Assembly (NCBI GenBank): GCA_016933195.1
Contig: JAFGBN010000018.1
Coordinates: 1 to 32,111, forward strand
Reading direction: 5' to 3'
DNA length: 32,111 bases
Source: Dehalococcoidia bacterium
GTDB lineage: Bacteria; Chloroflexota; Dehalococcoidia; GIF9; AB-539-J10
Shown one piece after another: positions 23,679 through 31,887 of the stretch (position 1 is the first letter of the stretch; every line of letters starts with the position of its first letter). The notes under the pieces were generated by a model. That model searched no databases and had not been told where the DNA came from. It saw only the letters and a program-made list of their open reading frames with translations. Made by a program: the position numbers and the translations under genes.

Positions 23679-26600
23679 ATGATAGAGCAGCAAAGAGTCT
23701 ATCGTATCAAAGACGTGGATTCTTTGTTAGGTTTCCTGCAGGAAACTTTGTGCTGGGAATTACCGGAAGCCAGTATCGATGACGTTTCCTTTGAGTGGAC
23801 TGGACTAGACCTGAACCTTTCTGAAGATGTCAACAAAAAACTTAAGGACGGGTTGATACGTCAGTTGCAACCCTTTGCCACTCATCAACCGTGGGGAATC
23901 TTCGTCGTTGAGTTTGTCACCCGTCAAGTCTCAATAATCACCTTGCGGCAAATACTCCGGTCCTTCGTCGCCAAAAGGCGTGGTGCCCGGCCTGACCTCC
24001 CCGCCTGGCAATGCGAGAACCTCTTGTTCATCTGCCTGTATGGCGAGAATGGCTTCACCTTTGCCCACTTCAAAGGAGATAAACCCTATTCCTCAAGGTT
24101 GACCACATTCAGCTGGCATCCTGGGGAGCCTGTCCGGACGGTCTGCGAATTTAACTTGCCGGCGCTCGTCTACGATCACACTTGGACACTTGAAACCTGG
24201 GTTGAACAATGGCAGAAAGCCTTCGATGTTGAAAAGGTCAATAAAGATTTCTACAAACAGATTGCCCGGTTCTATTACCGGCTTACTGGAAAAGAAGGGC
24301 AAAAACGTGAGCTCGTGCTGCCATATGTTGGGGATGATTCTGGCAGCATCAGTATTTATGAAGAGTTTGCGATACGGCTTATTGGCCGCTCTATATTCTG
24401 CTGGTTTCTTAAGCACAAACTATCCGAAGAATCCAATGTGCCGCTGATTCCTCCAGAGGCGTTGTCGCTGGCTGCCGCCCGAGAGACGGAAGACTTCTAT
24501 CACTCTATGCTGGAACCTCTCTTCTTCGAGGTGCTGAACAAGCCGCTCAAAGACAGAGTATCCGTCCCAGTTCCCCGGTCGGAGATAATCCCGTTCCTCA
24601 ACGGCGGCCTCTTTGAACCTCACCCCGACGACTTTTATCCGGGCGTTGCGAATTACGGATTGAAGATACCTGCCGCCTGGTTCGTCGACTTCTTCAGCCT
24701 CCTTGAGAGATACAACTTCACCATCACGGAGAACAGTAGCATCGATGTTGATGTGGCGGTCGACCCGGAGATGCTCGGCAGAATCTTCGAAAACCTTCTG
24801 GCTGAGGTCAATCCGGAGACTGGAGAGACCGCCCGCAAAGCCACCGGCAGTTACTACACCCCACGCACAATAGTAGATTACATGGTTGACCAAAGCATCA
24901 AGCGTTATTTATTCAACAAAACAGGGGTTGACGAGGGCAAGCTGGCAGACTTGCTCTCCTATGAAGAACCGGAGGTCATTTTAAGTGGCAAGGAAAAAGA
25001 TTCCATAATATCTGCGCTTGATGAGATTAAGATTATCGATCCGGCTTGTGGGTCCGGAGCTTTTCCGATGGGTATTTTACACAAGATCCTGCTGGTACTG
25101 GGAAAGACGGACCCAGAAATGAAACGTTGGTTTAAACAGAAGTTTGGTACCATCGATGATGTCCTGTTGAAGAAAGAAATCATGGAGCGCCTGGAAAAGG
25201 AAAATTGGGAATATGTGCGGAAGTTGCTCATTATTCGTAACTCCATTTACGGTGTTGATATCCAGACGATCGCGGTGGAAATATCGAAGCTGCGTTTCTT
25301 CCTGTCACTGGTGGTGGATGAAAAGATAGATGACCAGGATGAAAACAGGGGTGTAAAACCTTTGCCGAACCTTGAGTTCAAATTTGTAGCTGCCAATACC
25401 CTGATAGGCGTCCCAAAACCGGAGACAAAGAAGAAGGCCTTAATTGATTTTGAGGACAACGAATCCATCGAAGCTCTTGCCAAGATACGTAACAGCTACT
25501 TCACCAGTTACGGGGAAGACAGACTAGAGGTAAAAAAGGACTTTACTGCAGTACAGCAAAAGATGTTTGAATTCTACTTGCAGAATTTGAATCAGGAACA
25601 GCGGAATCTGGTTGGTGCTGTCAAGAAAGTAAATACCTCCGGGAAAACCGCTACGCAAATGCTCTCAGAATGGGAACCGTTCTCGTTTAAGCGATGCGAT
25701 TGGTTTGATCCAAAATGGATGTTCGGAGTAGCTGATGGTTTTGACATCGTTATCGGTAACCCTCCATATTTGCGGGTTCAGGGCATTCAGCAAACTCAAC
25801 CGGAGTATATGTCCTATTACCGTGATAATTATCAGTCAGCGAAGGGGAATTTTGATTTATATGCATTATTCATTGAGCGCGGCTATCAGCTTCTGAATTC
25901 CCAAGGACAATTCGCCTACATCGTGCCTCATAAGTTCTTCCAGGCATCTTTTGGGGGAGCACTCCGCCGGTTTCTCACTGAGCGGGGAGCTTTGCGTGAG
26001 ATCGTTCGTTTTGGCTCTTCGCAGGTATTTGAAGAAAGTACCACTTACACCTGCCTGCTTCTCCTGGGGGCTGAGCCTAGTTCCAGCTTCGATTTATTGG
26101 AAGTAAAGACACTGGATCGCGGCGAAGAAGTGTTACAGGCGGCCCGGACCCGGACAAACCATCCCGATTATGCTTTCGAGCCCTATCCGGAACCAACCAT
26201 CAGCCGAGATAATAAAGCCGTAGAGTGGGACTTTTCGATAGGTGAAGACAGACGCATCATAGGACGCCTGCAACAACATGAAAGTACGTTGGGCAACCTC
26301 GTGCGCAAGATATTCCAAGGATTAGCGACGAGCGCCGATAGAATCTATGTGCTGAAGATCCTGGATCAATATACGGACTCATACCTCTGTTATTCGAATT
26401 ATTGGGAAGAGGAGGTGGAAATTGAACGCGGCTTGGTGAAGCCGTTCCTAATGGGCAAGGATGTCCACCGTTACGAGCCCGCCAGAGCGCACAACCTTGT
26501 GATCTTCCCGTACATCATAAGGAACGGCCGAGCCGAGTTGATGTCCCAGGAATACATTCAAGCAGCCTTTCCAATGGGATGGGATTATATAAACCAAAAT

Positions 26601-27314
26601 AAGAAAGAGCTTGCTGCCCGTGAGCATGATCGGTTTGCGGTGGATTGGCATGCCTTCAGCCGACCACAGAATCTAACTGAGTTCGAAAATCCCAAGATAA
26701 TTACACCGGAGATTGCTTTCGGGTGTCGGATGACTTTTGACTCCGTAGGTATTTATCATACTACCAAAGTTTATGGTTTTGCGCTCAAATCGGGAATCAA
26801 ACAGTCACCCAAGTTCTTATTAGGTCTTCTCAATTCCAAACTTCTATGGTTTTTCCTTTCGTGCACTGGTTATGTATTACGTGGGGGCTATCGTACTTTC
26901 AAGACCGAATATCTCAAGCCGTTTCCTGTCGCGGAGTCCACACAGAAGCGGGAACGGTTAATTGAGACTTTGGTAGACTATGTGCTTTTTCTGAAATCTC
27001 TGGACAAACCGACTGAGATAGACCTGGCATCTAGCCTGAGTGTGATGACAGCCTATTTCGAGCAGCTGATAGATGCGCTGGTATATGAGATGTACTTCCC
27101 GGAGGAATTTGTCGATTCTAGCAAGTCCCCCAGTCAGTTGTTGATCAAGGAGCAATTACCTGCTATTAGCGAATTGAAAGGCGACAAGGCTTCTAACCTG
27201 CGGAAACTGTTTAGACGACTGTATGCCACTGACCATCCAGTACGCTCAATGATATTCTTCTTGGATACCCTTGAGACCGTACGCGCGATTGAAGCTAAGT
27301 CGAAAATACAATGA
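23679..27314 (+). CDS. Eco57I/PglX-like N6-adenine DNA methyltransferase
   Basis: The ATG at 23679 follows AAAGGT and gives 1211 residues; a TTG at 23661 would overlap the helicase stop. The order is an N-terminal domain of about 370 residues of unassigned fold (includes EFVTRQVSIITLRQILRSF), YYTPRTIVDYM (about 390), SAM-binding motif I DPACGSGAF (454-462), YGVDIQTIAVEI, catalytic motif IV N694-P-P-Y, and a C-terminal target-recognition region containing GGYRTFKTEYLKPFP. It should methylate adenine to mark self DNA. Large single-chain methylases of this kind are used by type IIG, BREX (PglX) and DISARM (DrmMI) systems. I see no clear nuclease motif in it, so cutting is probably left to its neighbours. 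Its TGA overlaps the ATPase ATG (ATGA). Confidence 0.88.
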   Translation: MIEQQRVYRIKDVDSLLGFLQETLCWELPEASIDDVSFEWTGLDLNLSEDVNKKLKDGLIRQLQPFATHQPWGIFVVEFVTRQVSIITLRQILRSFVAKRRGARPDLPAWQCENLLFICLYGENGFTFAHFKGDKPYSSRLTTFSWHPGEPVRTVCEFNLPALVYDHTWTLETWVEQWQKAFDVEKVNKDFYKQIARFYYRLTGKEGQKRELVLPYVGDDSGSISIYEEFAIRLIGRSIFCWFLKHKLSEESNVPLIPPEALSLAAARETEDFYHSMLEPLFFEVLNKPLKDRVSVPVPRSEIIPFLNGGLFEPHPDDFYPGVANYGLKIPAAWFVDFFSLLERYNFTITENSSIDVDVAVDPEMLGRIFENLLAEVNPETGETARKATGSYYTPRTIVDYMVDQSIKRYLFNKTGVDEGKLADLLSYEEPEVILSGKEKDSIISALDEIKIIDPACGSGAFPMGILHKILLVLGKTDPEMKRWFKQKFGTIDDVLLKKEIMERLEKENWEYVRKLLIIRNSIYGVDIQTIAVEISKLRFFLSLVVDEKIDDQDENRGVKPLPNLEFKFVAANTLIGVPKPETKKKALIDFEDNESIEALAKIRNSYFTSYGEDRLEVKKDFTAVQQKMFEFYLQNLNQEQRNLVGAVKKVNTSGKTATQMLSEWEPFSFKRCDWFDPKWMFGVADGFDIVIGNPPYLRVQGIQQTQPEYMSYYRDNYQSAKGNFDLYALFIERGYQLLNSQGQFAYIVPHKFFQASFGGALRRFLTERGALREIVRFGSSQVFEESTTYTCLLLLGAEPSSSFDLLEVKTLDRGEEVLQAARTRTNHPDYAFEPYPEPTISRDNKAVEWDFSIGEDRRIIGRLQQHESTLGNLVRKIFQGLATSADRIYVLKILDQYTDSYLCYSNYWEEEVEIERGLVKPFLMGKDVHRYEPARAHNLVIFPYIIRNGRAELMSQEYIQAAFPMGWDYINQNKKELAAREHDRFAVDWHAFSRPQNLTEFENPKIITPEIAFGCRMTFDSVGIYHTTKVYGFALKSGIKQSPKFLLGLLNSKLLWFFLSCTGYVLRGGYRTFKTEYLKPFPVAESTQKRERLIETLVDYVLFLKSLDKPTEIDLASSLSVMTAYFEQLIDALVYEMYFPEEFVDSSKSPSQLLIKEQLPAISELKGDKASNLRKLFRRLYATDHPVRSMIFFLDTLETVRAIEAKSKIQ

Positions 27315-28732
27315 AAATAACCAAGGTAACACTTAACAATTTCGAGGCATTCAAAAGCGAATGCACAATTGATCTTCCCAAAGGGAAGAATCTCTTGCTA
27401 TACGGGGAGAACGGGAGCGGGAAATCGTCGTTATTCCATGCGCTCAACTTATGTTTAGCGCCTGCCACAGCAATTGGCGAATACAAGAATATATTTGTAT
27501 CAACTGATGACAGCTCTGTAAAACTCGAAGTCGACGATGGTTCCAAGCTTGAATGGGACGAAACCTCACATCCTTATACTCAACCTGTAATAGTCGAAGC
27601 CTCCAAGACAAAAGGATTCCTCGATTACCGCGCCTTATTGGAAACGCACTTTGTCCACCGCCAAAAACACAGCGTTAATATATTCGACTTGCTAGTGAAG
27701 AATCTATTGGCCAATATTCAAAATCCCATTACCAGTAGGTTGTTTGGGGATGAATGGGCAATAATCGAACAAAAGCTTCCTGAGAGAAAGAGTGCTTTCC
27801 ATACCGAATACGTAAGCGACCTTGTATCTAGTTTCAGTGCCGGCCTAAGCGGAGTACTGGAGGACTTAGCTGACAAGTCAAATGGAATTCTGGACAGCTT
27901 CGAACAAAATGTCGTTATCAATCTTTCCCTTCCCACCGAGGGTATGTCATTTGATGCTGATTTCAAGTTGGTGCACAACCATGATGTGGTGCTTACCGCA
28001 AGTTACTATGGACACGACATACCCCGCCACCATCTGTTTCTCAATGAAGCACGTCTCTCTGCTATAGCTATTTCAATTTACTTGGGGGCTCTATTACTTA
28101 ATCCTCCCAGTCAGTTAAGAGTGCTGTTTTTGGATGATGTGCTAATTGGTCTGGATATGTCCAACCGATTACCCCTGCTAGATATACTAGAAAAGCATTT
28201 CTCCGATTGGCAAGTTATTCTCGCCACCTTTGACAAGGTATGGTTCGATATGGCATGGCAGCGAGTCAAGGACTTGAAGACGTGGGAACAAGGTGAGTTA
28301 CGTTGCGCCCGTGACAACGAATGTGATGTTCCCGTCTACAAAGGAGACACTGAATATCTCAACGTTGCTAGAAGCCATCTTGACGCAGGTGATCTTAGGG
28401 CAGCCGCAATCTATATCCGTGCTGCCTACGAGAGGGAATTGAAGCGCTTCTGTGATAAGTTTCACCTTCCCGTCCGCTATTGCGAGAACACAAAGGATCA
28501 GAAAGCCGAAGATTTCTGGAGAGTCGTCAAAGCTCAGAAACGTAAGGGCGGCAGTGACTTACTCACTCCTCAAGTAATTACCAATGTCCAATCGTTTCGA
28601 TCTACAATCGTAAACCAGCTTAGCCATACGGCTCCAGTAAACCTTGTTCGTAGTGAGGTTGAGAAAGCCTACACATCGATAGATACGTTGCGGGATACCC
28701 TTAAACCGGTAAAGAAAAGTGATCTGCAATAG
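27311..28732 (+). CDS. ABC/SMC-like ATPase, Septu PtuA-like
   Basis: This 473-aa protein has Walker A G32-E-N-G-S-G-K-S-S, a signature-like region NEARLSAIAISIYLG, Walker B LFLDD (D275-D276) and an H-loop-like ILATFDK. The ATPase head is nearly complete and has no long coiled coil, unlike true SMC proteins. After about residue 345 a separate helical C-terminal domain begins (LNVARSHLDAGDLRAAAIYI). It overlaps the methylase gene by 4 bp and is followed 110 bp later by an HNH nuclease. That pair recalls Septu, where PtuA is the ATPase sensor and PtuB the HNH effector. It also fits the ATPase of helicase-methylase-ATPase operons. Confidence 0.82.
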   Translation: MKITKVTLNNFEAFKSECTIDLPKGKNLLLYGENGSGKSSLFHALNLCLAPATAIGEYKNIFVSTDDSSVKLEVDDGSKLEWDETSHPYTQPVIVEASKTKGFLDYRALLETHFVHRQKHSVNIFDLLVKNLLANIQNPITSRLFGDEWAIIEQKLPERKSAFHTEYVSDLVSSFSAGLSGVLEDLADKSNGILDSFEQNVVINLSLPTEGMSFDADFKLVHNHDVVLTASYYGHDIPRHHLFLNEARLSAIAISIYLGALLLNPPSQLRVLFLDDVLIGLDMSNRLPLLDILEKHFSDWQVILATFDKVWFDMAWQRVKDLKTWEQGELRCARDNECDVPVYKGDTEYLNVARSHLDAGDLRAAAIYIRAAYERELKRFCDKFHLPVRYCENTKDQKAEDFWRVVKAQKRKGGSDLLTPQVITNVQSFRSTIVNQLSHTAPVNLVRSEVEKAYTSIDTLRDTLKPVKKSDLQ

Positions 28733-28842
28733 CGTTTTGTATAAGAGAACAGAATGACCGAGAGTGAACCATTGGAGGGCAGCACGACCACTCCCGATTG
28801 AGAGCGTGGTGATTATTACCAATTAAAGTAAGGAGCATATTC
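28733..28842 (+). other. Spacer between ATPase and HNH genes
   Basis: This 110-bp gap is unusual in an otherwise tight operon. It contains a 15-codon frame (28754-28801, MTESEPLEGSTTPD) without a ribosome binding site. AAGGAG appears just before the HNH ATG. No clear promoter is seen. Confidence 0.35.
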
Positions 28843-29649
28843 ATGTCAAAAATCAGAACCCAAACTGGCAGCTATGCCTACGCCAAATATCAGCTTAAAC
28901 GAGCTCTCCTAGAGAACGCTGTAGACGATAATTATACAAGCAAAGACCGCGAAGAAGCTTTGGAGTTCTTTGGAGGATGTGCTTTTTGTGGTAGTGTGCC
29001 AGCACCCAGAAATGACCACCTAATCCCGGTTTTCGAATGCGGAGACCGTGTTCGCAGGAATATCGTTCCTGCATGCCAACCATGTGACGATTCCAAAGGG
29101 AAAAAGGAATACCGTAAATGGGTGAGGACATCGCATTCTTCCCGCTCATTGAAGAAATTCCGAAAACTTTCAGATGCAGAAATAGAGAAACGTATCAAAT
29201 TGATTGAAAAATGGAGATCAGGCTATAAACCAAAGATGGAAGCAGAACTATTTGGCAAAGATTATGATAAATATCTGGGGATACTGAAAAGGATGGATGA
29301 ACTCTGTGCTGAGGCTAAACAATTAACAGATAGTATTAAAGCAAGAAAGAATGTCGCTAGATCAGTAAGAAATACGGCAGTCTTACACAAGAAAGGTGAG
29401 CCTAGTGACGCGGATCAAATACGTCAGTTTGTTCTTGAGAATTATATCCTTCCTGCCCGCCAGCGCGGTGCTAAGACCAGCACTGTTAACGCAGGGGATG
29501 TGCATGATCAAATGTGGTTTGTTAAGCGGCTTCCAAACGTGTGTCAGGCGCTAGGAGGAGAGAAATTTCAGAAACTGGCAAACGTCGAGAAACCGGTAAT
29601 AAAGGGGCCTCCGCAAGGAAGTACTACCACTTTCACCTATAAATTATAA
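28843..29649 (+). CDS. HNH endonuclease, Septu PtuB-like
   Basis: The ATG at 28843 follows AAGGAG and gives 268 residues. The HNH/zinc-knuckle core is clear: C46-x-x-C49, D58-H59-L-I-P, N73, and C78-x-x-C81 with DDSKG. It coordinates a structural zinc and one catalytic metal. The remaining two-thirds is helical and charged (KLSDAEIEKRIKLIEKW) and is not recognised; it may bind DNA or the ATPase. It is preceded by the PtuA-like ATPase and is the likely effector of that pair. It is followed by a REP-like palindrome and the EVE-nuclease gene. Confidence 0.85.
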   Translation: MSKIRTQTGSYAYAKYQLKRALLENAVDDNYTSKDREEALEFFGGCAFCGSVPAPRNDHLIPVFECGDRVRRNIVPACQPCDDSKGKKEYRKWVRTSHSSRSLKKFRKLSDAEIEKRIKLIEKWRSGYKPKMEAELFGKDYDKYLGILKRMDELCAEAKQLTDSIKARKNVARSVRNTAVLHKKGEPSDADQIRQFVLENYILPARQRGAKTSTVNAGDVHDQMWFVKRLPNVCQALGGEKFQKLANVEKPVIKGPPQGSTTTFTYKL

Positions 29650-29664
29650 ATTTGCTCAATTCTG

Positions 29665-29735
29665 GGGAATTGTAAGGACATCATATTGATCAAATCTACT
29701 ACAAATCAGTCAATACATCGCCAGAATATCAAAGG
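29665..29735. repeat. REP-like palindrome R1 (diverged)
   Basis: This segment starts GGGAATT, contains CTACTACAAATCAG, and ends near CCAGAATATC. It aligns with R3 (31599-31666). It is the most diverged of three intergenic copies. Confidence 0.5.
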
Positions 29736-29753
29736 CGGAAAGGAGGATGCCAG

Positions 29754-30662
29754 ATGGCTAGACAATTTTGGGTAGTGTCGCCGAATGTGGACGGCACAGG
29801 GAAGAACGTTGAAGCATGGAAGCAAGAAATCATCCGCCACCGTGCTGCAATTATAGGATGGGAACCGAACAATTGGGAGAGTGGTGCTATGGGTCCGAGG
29901 TTCGCAGGCAGTAGGGATGCAGGAAGCAAGGTGCAGCTCGGTGACATTGTTCTCATTGCGCGGGGTAAGAAATCGGCAGACATTGTTGGTTTCGGTGTAG
30001 TGAAAGGGCGGATAAAAGCACAGCAACTTCCGCCATGGAACCGTCGTGTTTACATGCGTGAGCTAGAACCTTTCAAACAGTGTGAGCGGGTGCCAAAAAG
30101 TATCCCAATCCTTGCAGTCCTACAGCATACGTGGGCCCTCGTCCAATTGCATCCGGAAGTAAAGCCAGACACCCGAAAAGTGTGTGAATGGATGGAGAGA
30201 CAACTTACAGAGCAGGAGAAGCATAGCAAGGAACCGAGAAAAGTCCCCCTGCGTAAATCTAAGAAATCTGACTACGAGGTAAGGACTCGAGAGCAAGTCA
30301 AGAAGCTTCATAAGCGCGAAGAAAGGTTGCTGCGTGGCTACCAGCATTGGCTGATGACTCAGGGCCGGCAACTTACTGCATTACAATATGGTCGGAATGA
30401 ATGCGACGCTTGGGAAGCTGAGAGGCAAAATATAATCGAGGCAAAAGCACAGACACGCCGTGAAGACATTAGGATGGCCGTGGGACAGCTTTTCGACTAC
30501 GCATTTCAAATGCGCGGGCAATTCGAAAACCCCAATAAGGCTATCCTACTTCCAAGTGAACCTCCTGAAGACCGTGTTGAATGGTTGGAGCCTCTGGGTA
30601 TCAAGTTGATCTGGCGTAGTGGTCGATCATTCGAAGACAATGCAGGCGGCCAGTTTACCTAG
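29754..30662 (+). CDS. EVE-like domain fused to a PD-(D/E)XK nuclease
   Basis: The ATG follows AAAGGAGG and gives 302 residues. The N-terminal about 110 residues (FWVVSPNVDG... then LGDIVLIARGKKSADIVGFGVVKG) have the layout of EVE/PUA-like domains, which read modified bases. The C-terminal part has D218 and E229-A-K231 followed by REDIRMAVGQLFDYA, a characteristic PD-(D/E)XK pattern with the conserved GQL-DY helix. A linker rich in Lys and Arg joins them. Fusions of a modified-base reader to a nuclease are typical of type IV-like, modification-dependent restriction. It is the last gene of the defence operon and might also guard against phages that carry modified DNA. The domain assignments are from pattern recognition. 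Confidence 0.7.
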   Translation: MARQFWVVSPNVDGTGKNVEAWKQEIIRHRAAIIGWEPNNWESGAMGPRFAGSRDAGSKVQLGDIVLIARGKKSADIVGFGVVKGRIKAQQLPPWNRRVYMRELEPFKQCERVPKSIPILAVLQHTWALVQLHPEVKPDTRKVCEWMERQLTEQEKHSKEPRKVPLRKSKKSDYEVRTREQVKKLHKREERLLRGYQHWLMTQGRQLTALQYGRNECDAWEAERQNIIEAKAQTRREDIRMAVGQLFDYAFQMRGQFENPNKAILLPSEPPEDRVEWLEPLGIKLIWRSGRSFEDNAGGQFT

Positions 30663-30698
30663 GAGTCAACAGTAGTGGCTTCGTCCAAAATACCGGAA

Positions 30699-30754
30699 AC
30701 ACCATACGAATCAAGCCTACTAAAAAAGCAGGTATTATGTCCCCAGAATACCAC
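30699..30754. repeat. REP-like palindrome R2
   Basis: ACACCATACGAATCAAGCC... to ...GTCCCCAGAATACCAC aligns with 31612-31666 with about 85% identity and one 1-nt indel. The two copies lie on either side of the hydrolase gene. Confidence 0.7.
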
Positions 30755-30764
30755 CAATTATTTA

Positions 30765-31565
30765 TCAGCTCAGCAGGAAAGCTCTTATTTCTTCACCGAA
30801 CTGGCGGCTTTGCGCGAACATGGCGTTGTGCCCGAGGTTCGGATACAGGACCAGCTTGGCATTGCGTATTTTCCTGGCTGTCTCACGAACAGGATAGAAG
30901 AAGTCTTCTTCACCGCCAATCACCAGCGTATCCGCCTTAATCTTGTCCAGGTGGTCACTCAGGTCATGGCGGTCCTCTGCTTCAATTTCCACAATCCCGT
31001 CCGAGGGGTCGGTAGGGATACTGAGAGGGCCTAGCAGCCACATAAACCATTTGAAAACGTGTTTCGCAATTCCCCTCCTGATGATAGCTGTACCCAGTAA
31101 TGCGGATGCTGCGCGCCGCTTGCGTTTTCGTGCGAGGTCTGCAACTTTCATCTGCAGTTCTTTGCCTTCCTCAGTCAGACGGAAACCGGTCATGGCAAGG
31201 ACGAGACGCCTCACTAAATCTGGATGGTTAATGGCAAAGTGCTGGGCTATCGCCCCCCCTGTGGAGACGCCGATTATGTCGGCCACACCGCCCAGCTCAT
31301 TCTTAATCATGACAGCGTAATCATCTGACATATCACTCAGTGAATATCCCGGGGGAAGACCGGGCCTCCTGTTCACAATGTAAATCTTGTAGCTATTTGC
31401 GAGTCCCGTTAAATAACCGGTACTCATCCGTAGCATAATGCCGGATGGCGGCTTATGCCGAAATTCTAACCCCCCAAATATAACGAGGTTACGGGCGCCG
31501 TTCCCAATACAGGCATACGGAAGGCCATTACTGGAATACCCAGTTATCGCTCTTCGTTTGGCCAT
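30765..31565 (-). CDS. Alpha/beta-hydrolase
   Basis: This 266-aa protein has a nucleophile elbow G-V-S-T-G-G (about 98-103), an acid in GGEEDFFYP and a catalytic His in LGHNAMF near the C-terminus, which is a complete Ser-Asp-His triad in the expected order. There is no signal peptide, so it is cytoplasmic. The substrate is unknown. GGGGAAT precedes the ATG. It is opposite in strand to the defence operon and lies between two REP-like palindromes (R2 and R3), so it looks like a passenger gene. Confidence 0.85.
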   Translation of the reverse strand: MAKRRAITGYSSNGLPYACIGNGARNLVIFGGLEFRHKPPSGIMLRMSTGYLTGLANSYKIYIVNRRPGLPPGYSLSDMSDDYAVMIKNELGGVADIIGVSTGGAIAQHFAINHPDLVRRLVLAMTGFRLTEEGKELQMKVADLARKRKRRAASALLGTAIIRRGIAKHVFKWFMWLLGPLSIPTDPSDGIVEIEAEDRHDLSDHLDKIKADTLVIGGEEDFFYPVRETARKIRNAKLVLYPNLGHNAMFAQSRQFGEEIRAFLLS

Positions 31566-31598
31566 CTTAATTCCCCATTATAGAAAGCATTATCATTC

Positions 31599-31666
31599 GG
31601 GAATTCCAGGGACACCATACCAATCAGGCCTACTACAAATCAGGTATCATGTCCCCCGAATACCAC
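31599..31666. repeat. REP-like palindrome R3
   Basis: The left arm (GAATTCCAGGGACACCATAC, 31601-31620) and the right arm (GGTATCATGTCCCCCGAAT and onward, 31643-31666) are imperfect reverse complements, about 16 of 21 positions. This resembles REP/RAYT-type or MITE palindromes. R1 and R2 are relatives. Confidence 0.65.
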
Positions 31667-31715
31667 ATAGCTTCGCCGCACACTCAGTTGGTACACCCTG
31701 CTTTGCCGGTATTTT

Positions 31716-31773
31716 TAACAGGAGCATCTGCCTGAAGCCTGAGGACACCGCGCCTGTCTAGACTTTTTGACGA
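31716..31773 (+). repeat. Island-bounding direct repeat, right copy
   Basis: This segment starts TAACAGGAGCATC and ends TTGACGA. It matches 20257-20314 without gaps and marks the right edge of the candidate island. Confidence 0.75.
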
Positions 31774-31828
31774 ACTGTGACTTCAGCGGGCTCAGGAACA
31801 AATTGTGCCTTTCCCTTCTTGTACAGAA

Positions 31829-31857
31829 TTGACAAGCGCCTGCAGAAAGAGTATCTT
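31829..31857 (+). promoter_or_regulatory. Promoter of the mazE-like gene
   Basis: TTGACA (31829-31834), 17 bp, TATCTT (31852-31857). Transcription should start about 25 nt before the ATG. Confidence 0.6.
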
Positions 31858-31869
31858 CATTGTAGATAC
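31851..31869 (+). promoter_or_regulatory. Operator-like inverted repeat over the mazE -10 box
   Basis: GTATCT (31851-31856) and AGATAC (31864-31869) are perfect inverted arms around a 7-bp spacer and cover the -10 region. Antitoxins of this family normally repress their own operons through such sites. Confidence 0.5.
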
Positions 31870-31887
31870 CGTGAATGGAGGTTTGAC

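Larger units (their letters stand above)
20257..31773. mobile_element. Candidate defence island bounded by direct repeats
   Basis: The 11.5-kb segment between the 58-bp direct repeats holds five co-directional nuclease, helicase and methylase genes plus an opposite-strand hydrolase. The left flank is core chromosome (polA); the right flank is a MazE-type antitoxin gene. No integrase or transposase is present, so if it moved it did so by homologous recombination between repeats or with enzymes supplied elsewhere. Confidence 0.4.
31566..31887. other. Gene-free spacer with repeats and promoter
   Basis: No gene is supported in this 322-bp stretch. It contains REP-like palindrome R3 (31599-31666), the right copy of the island direct repeat (31716-31773), and the promoter and operator-like repeat of the antitoxin gene (31829-31869). 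Confidence 0.6.

Noticed and set aside
20435-27314. Standard type I or type III restriction-modification system
   Set aside because: There is no separate specificity subunit (HsdS), the helicase is SNF2-type with a PLD nuclease, and the methylase is the large Eco57I/PglX kind.
20435-27314. Complete DISARM system
   Set aside because: The helicase and methylase resemble DrmD and DrmMI in kind, but no DrmA or DrmB homologue is present.
30675-31034. Plus-strand ORF of 119 aa after the EVE-nuclease gene
   Set aside because: It overlaps the well-supported hydrolase on the opposite strand and includes the REP-like repeat R2; it is a shadow.
20257-31773. Integron attC sites at the island repeats
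   Set aside because: A GTCTAAC box occurs at the left copy, but no matching GTTRRRY partner or attC-like folding is seen and there is no integrase.
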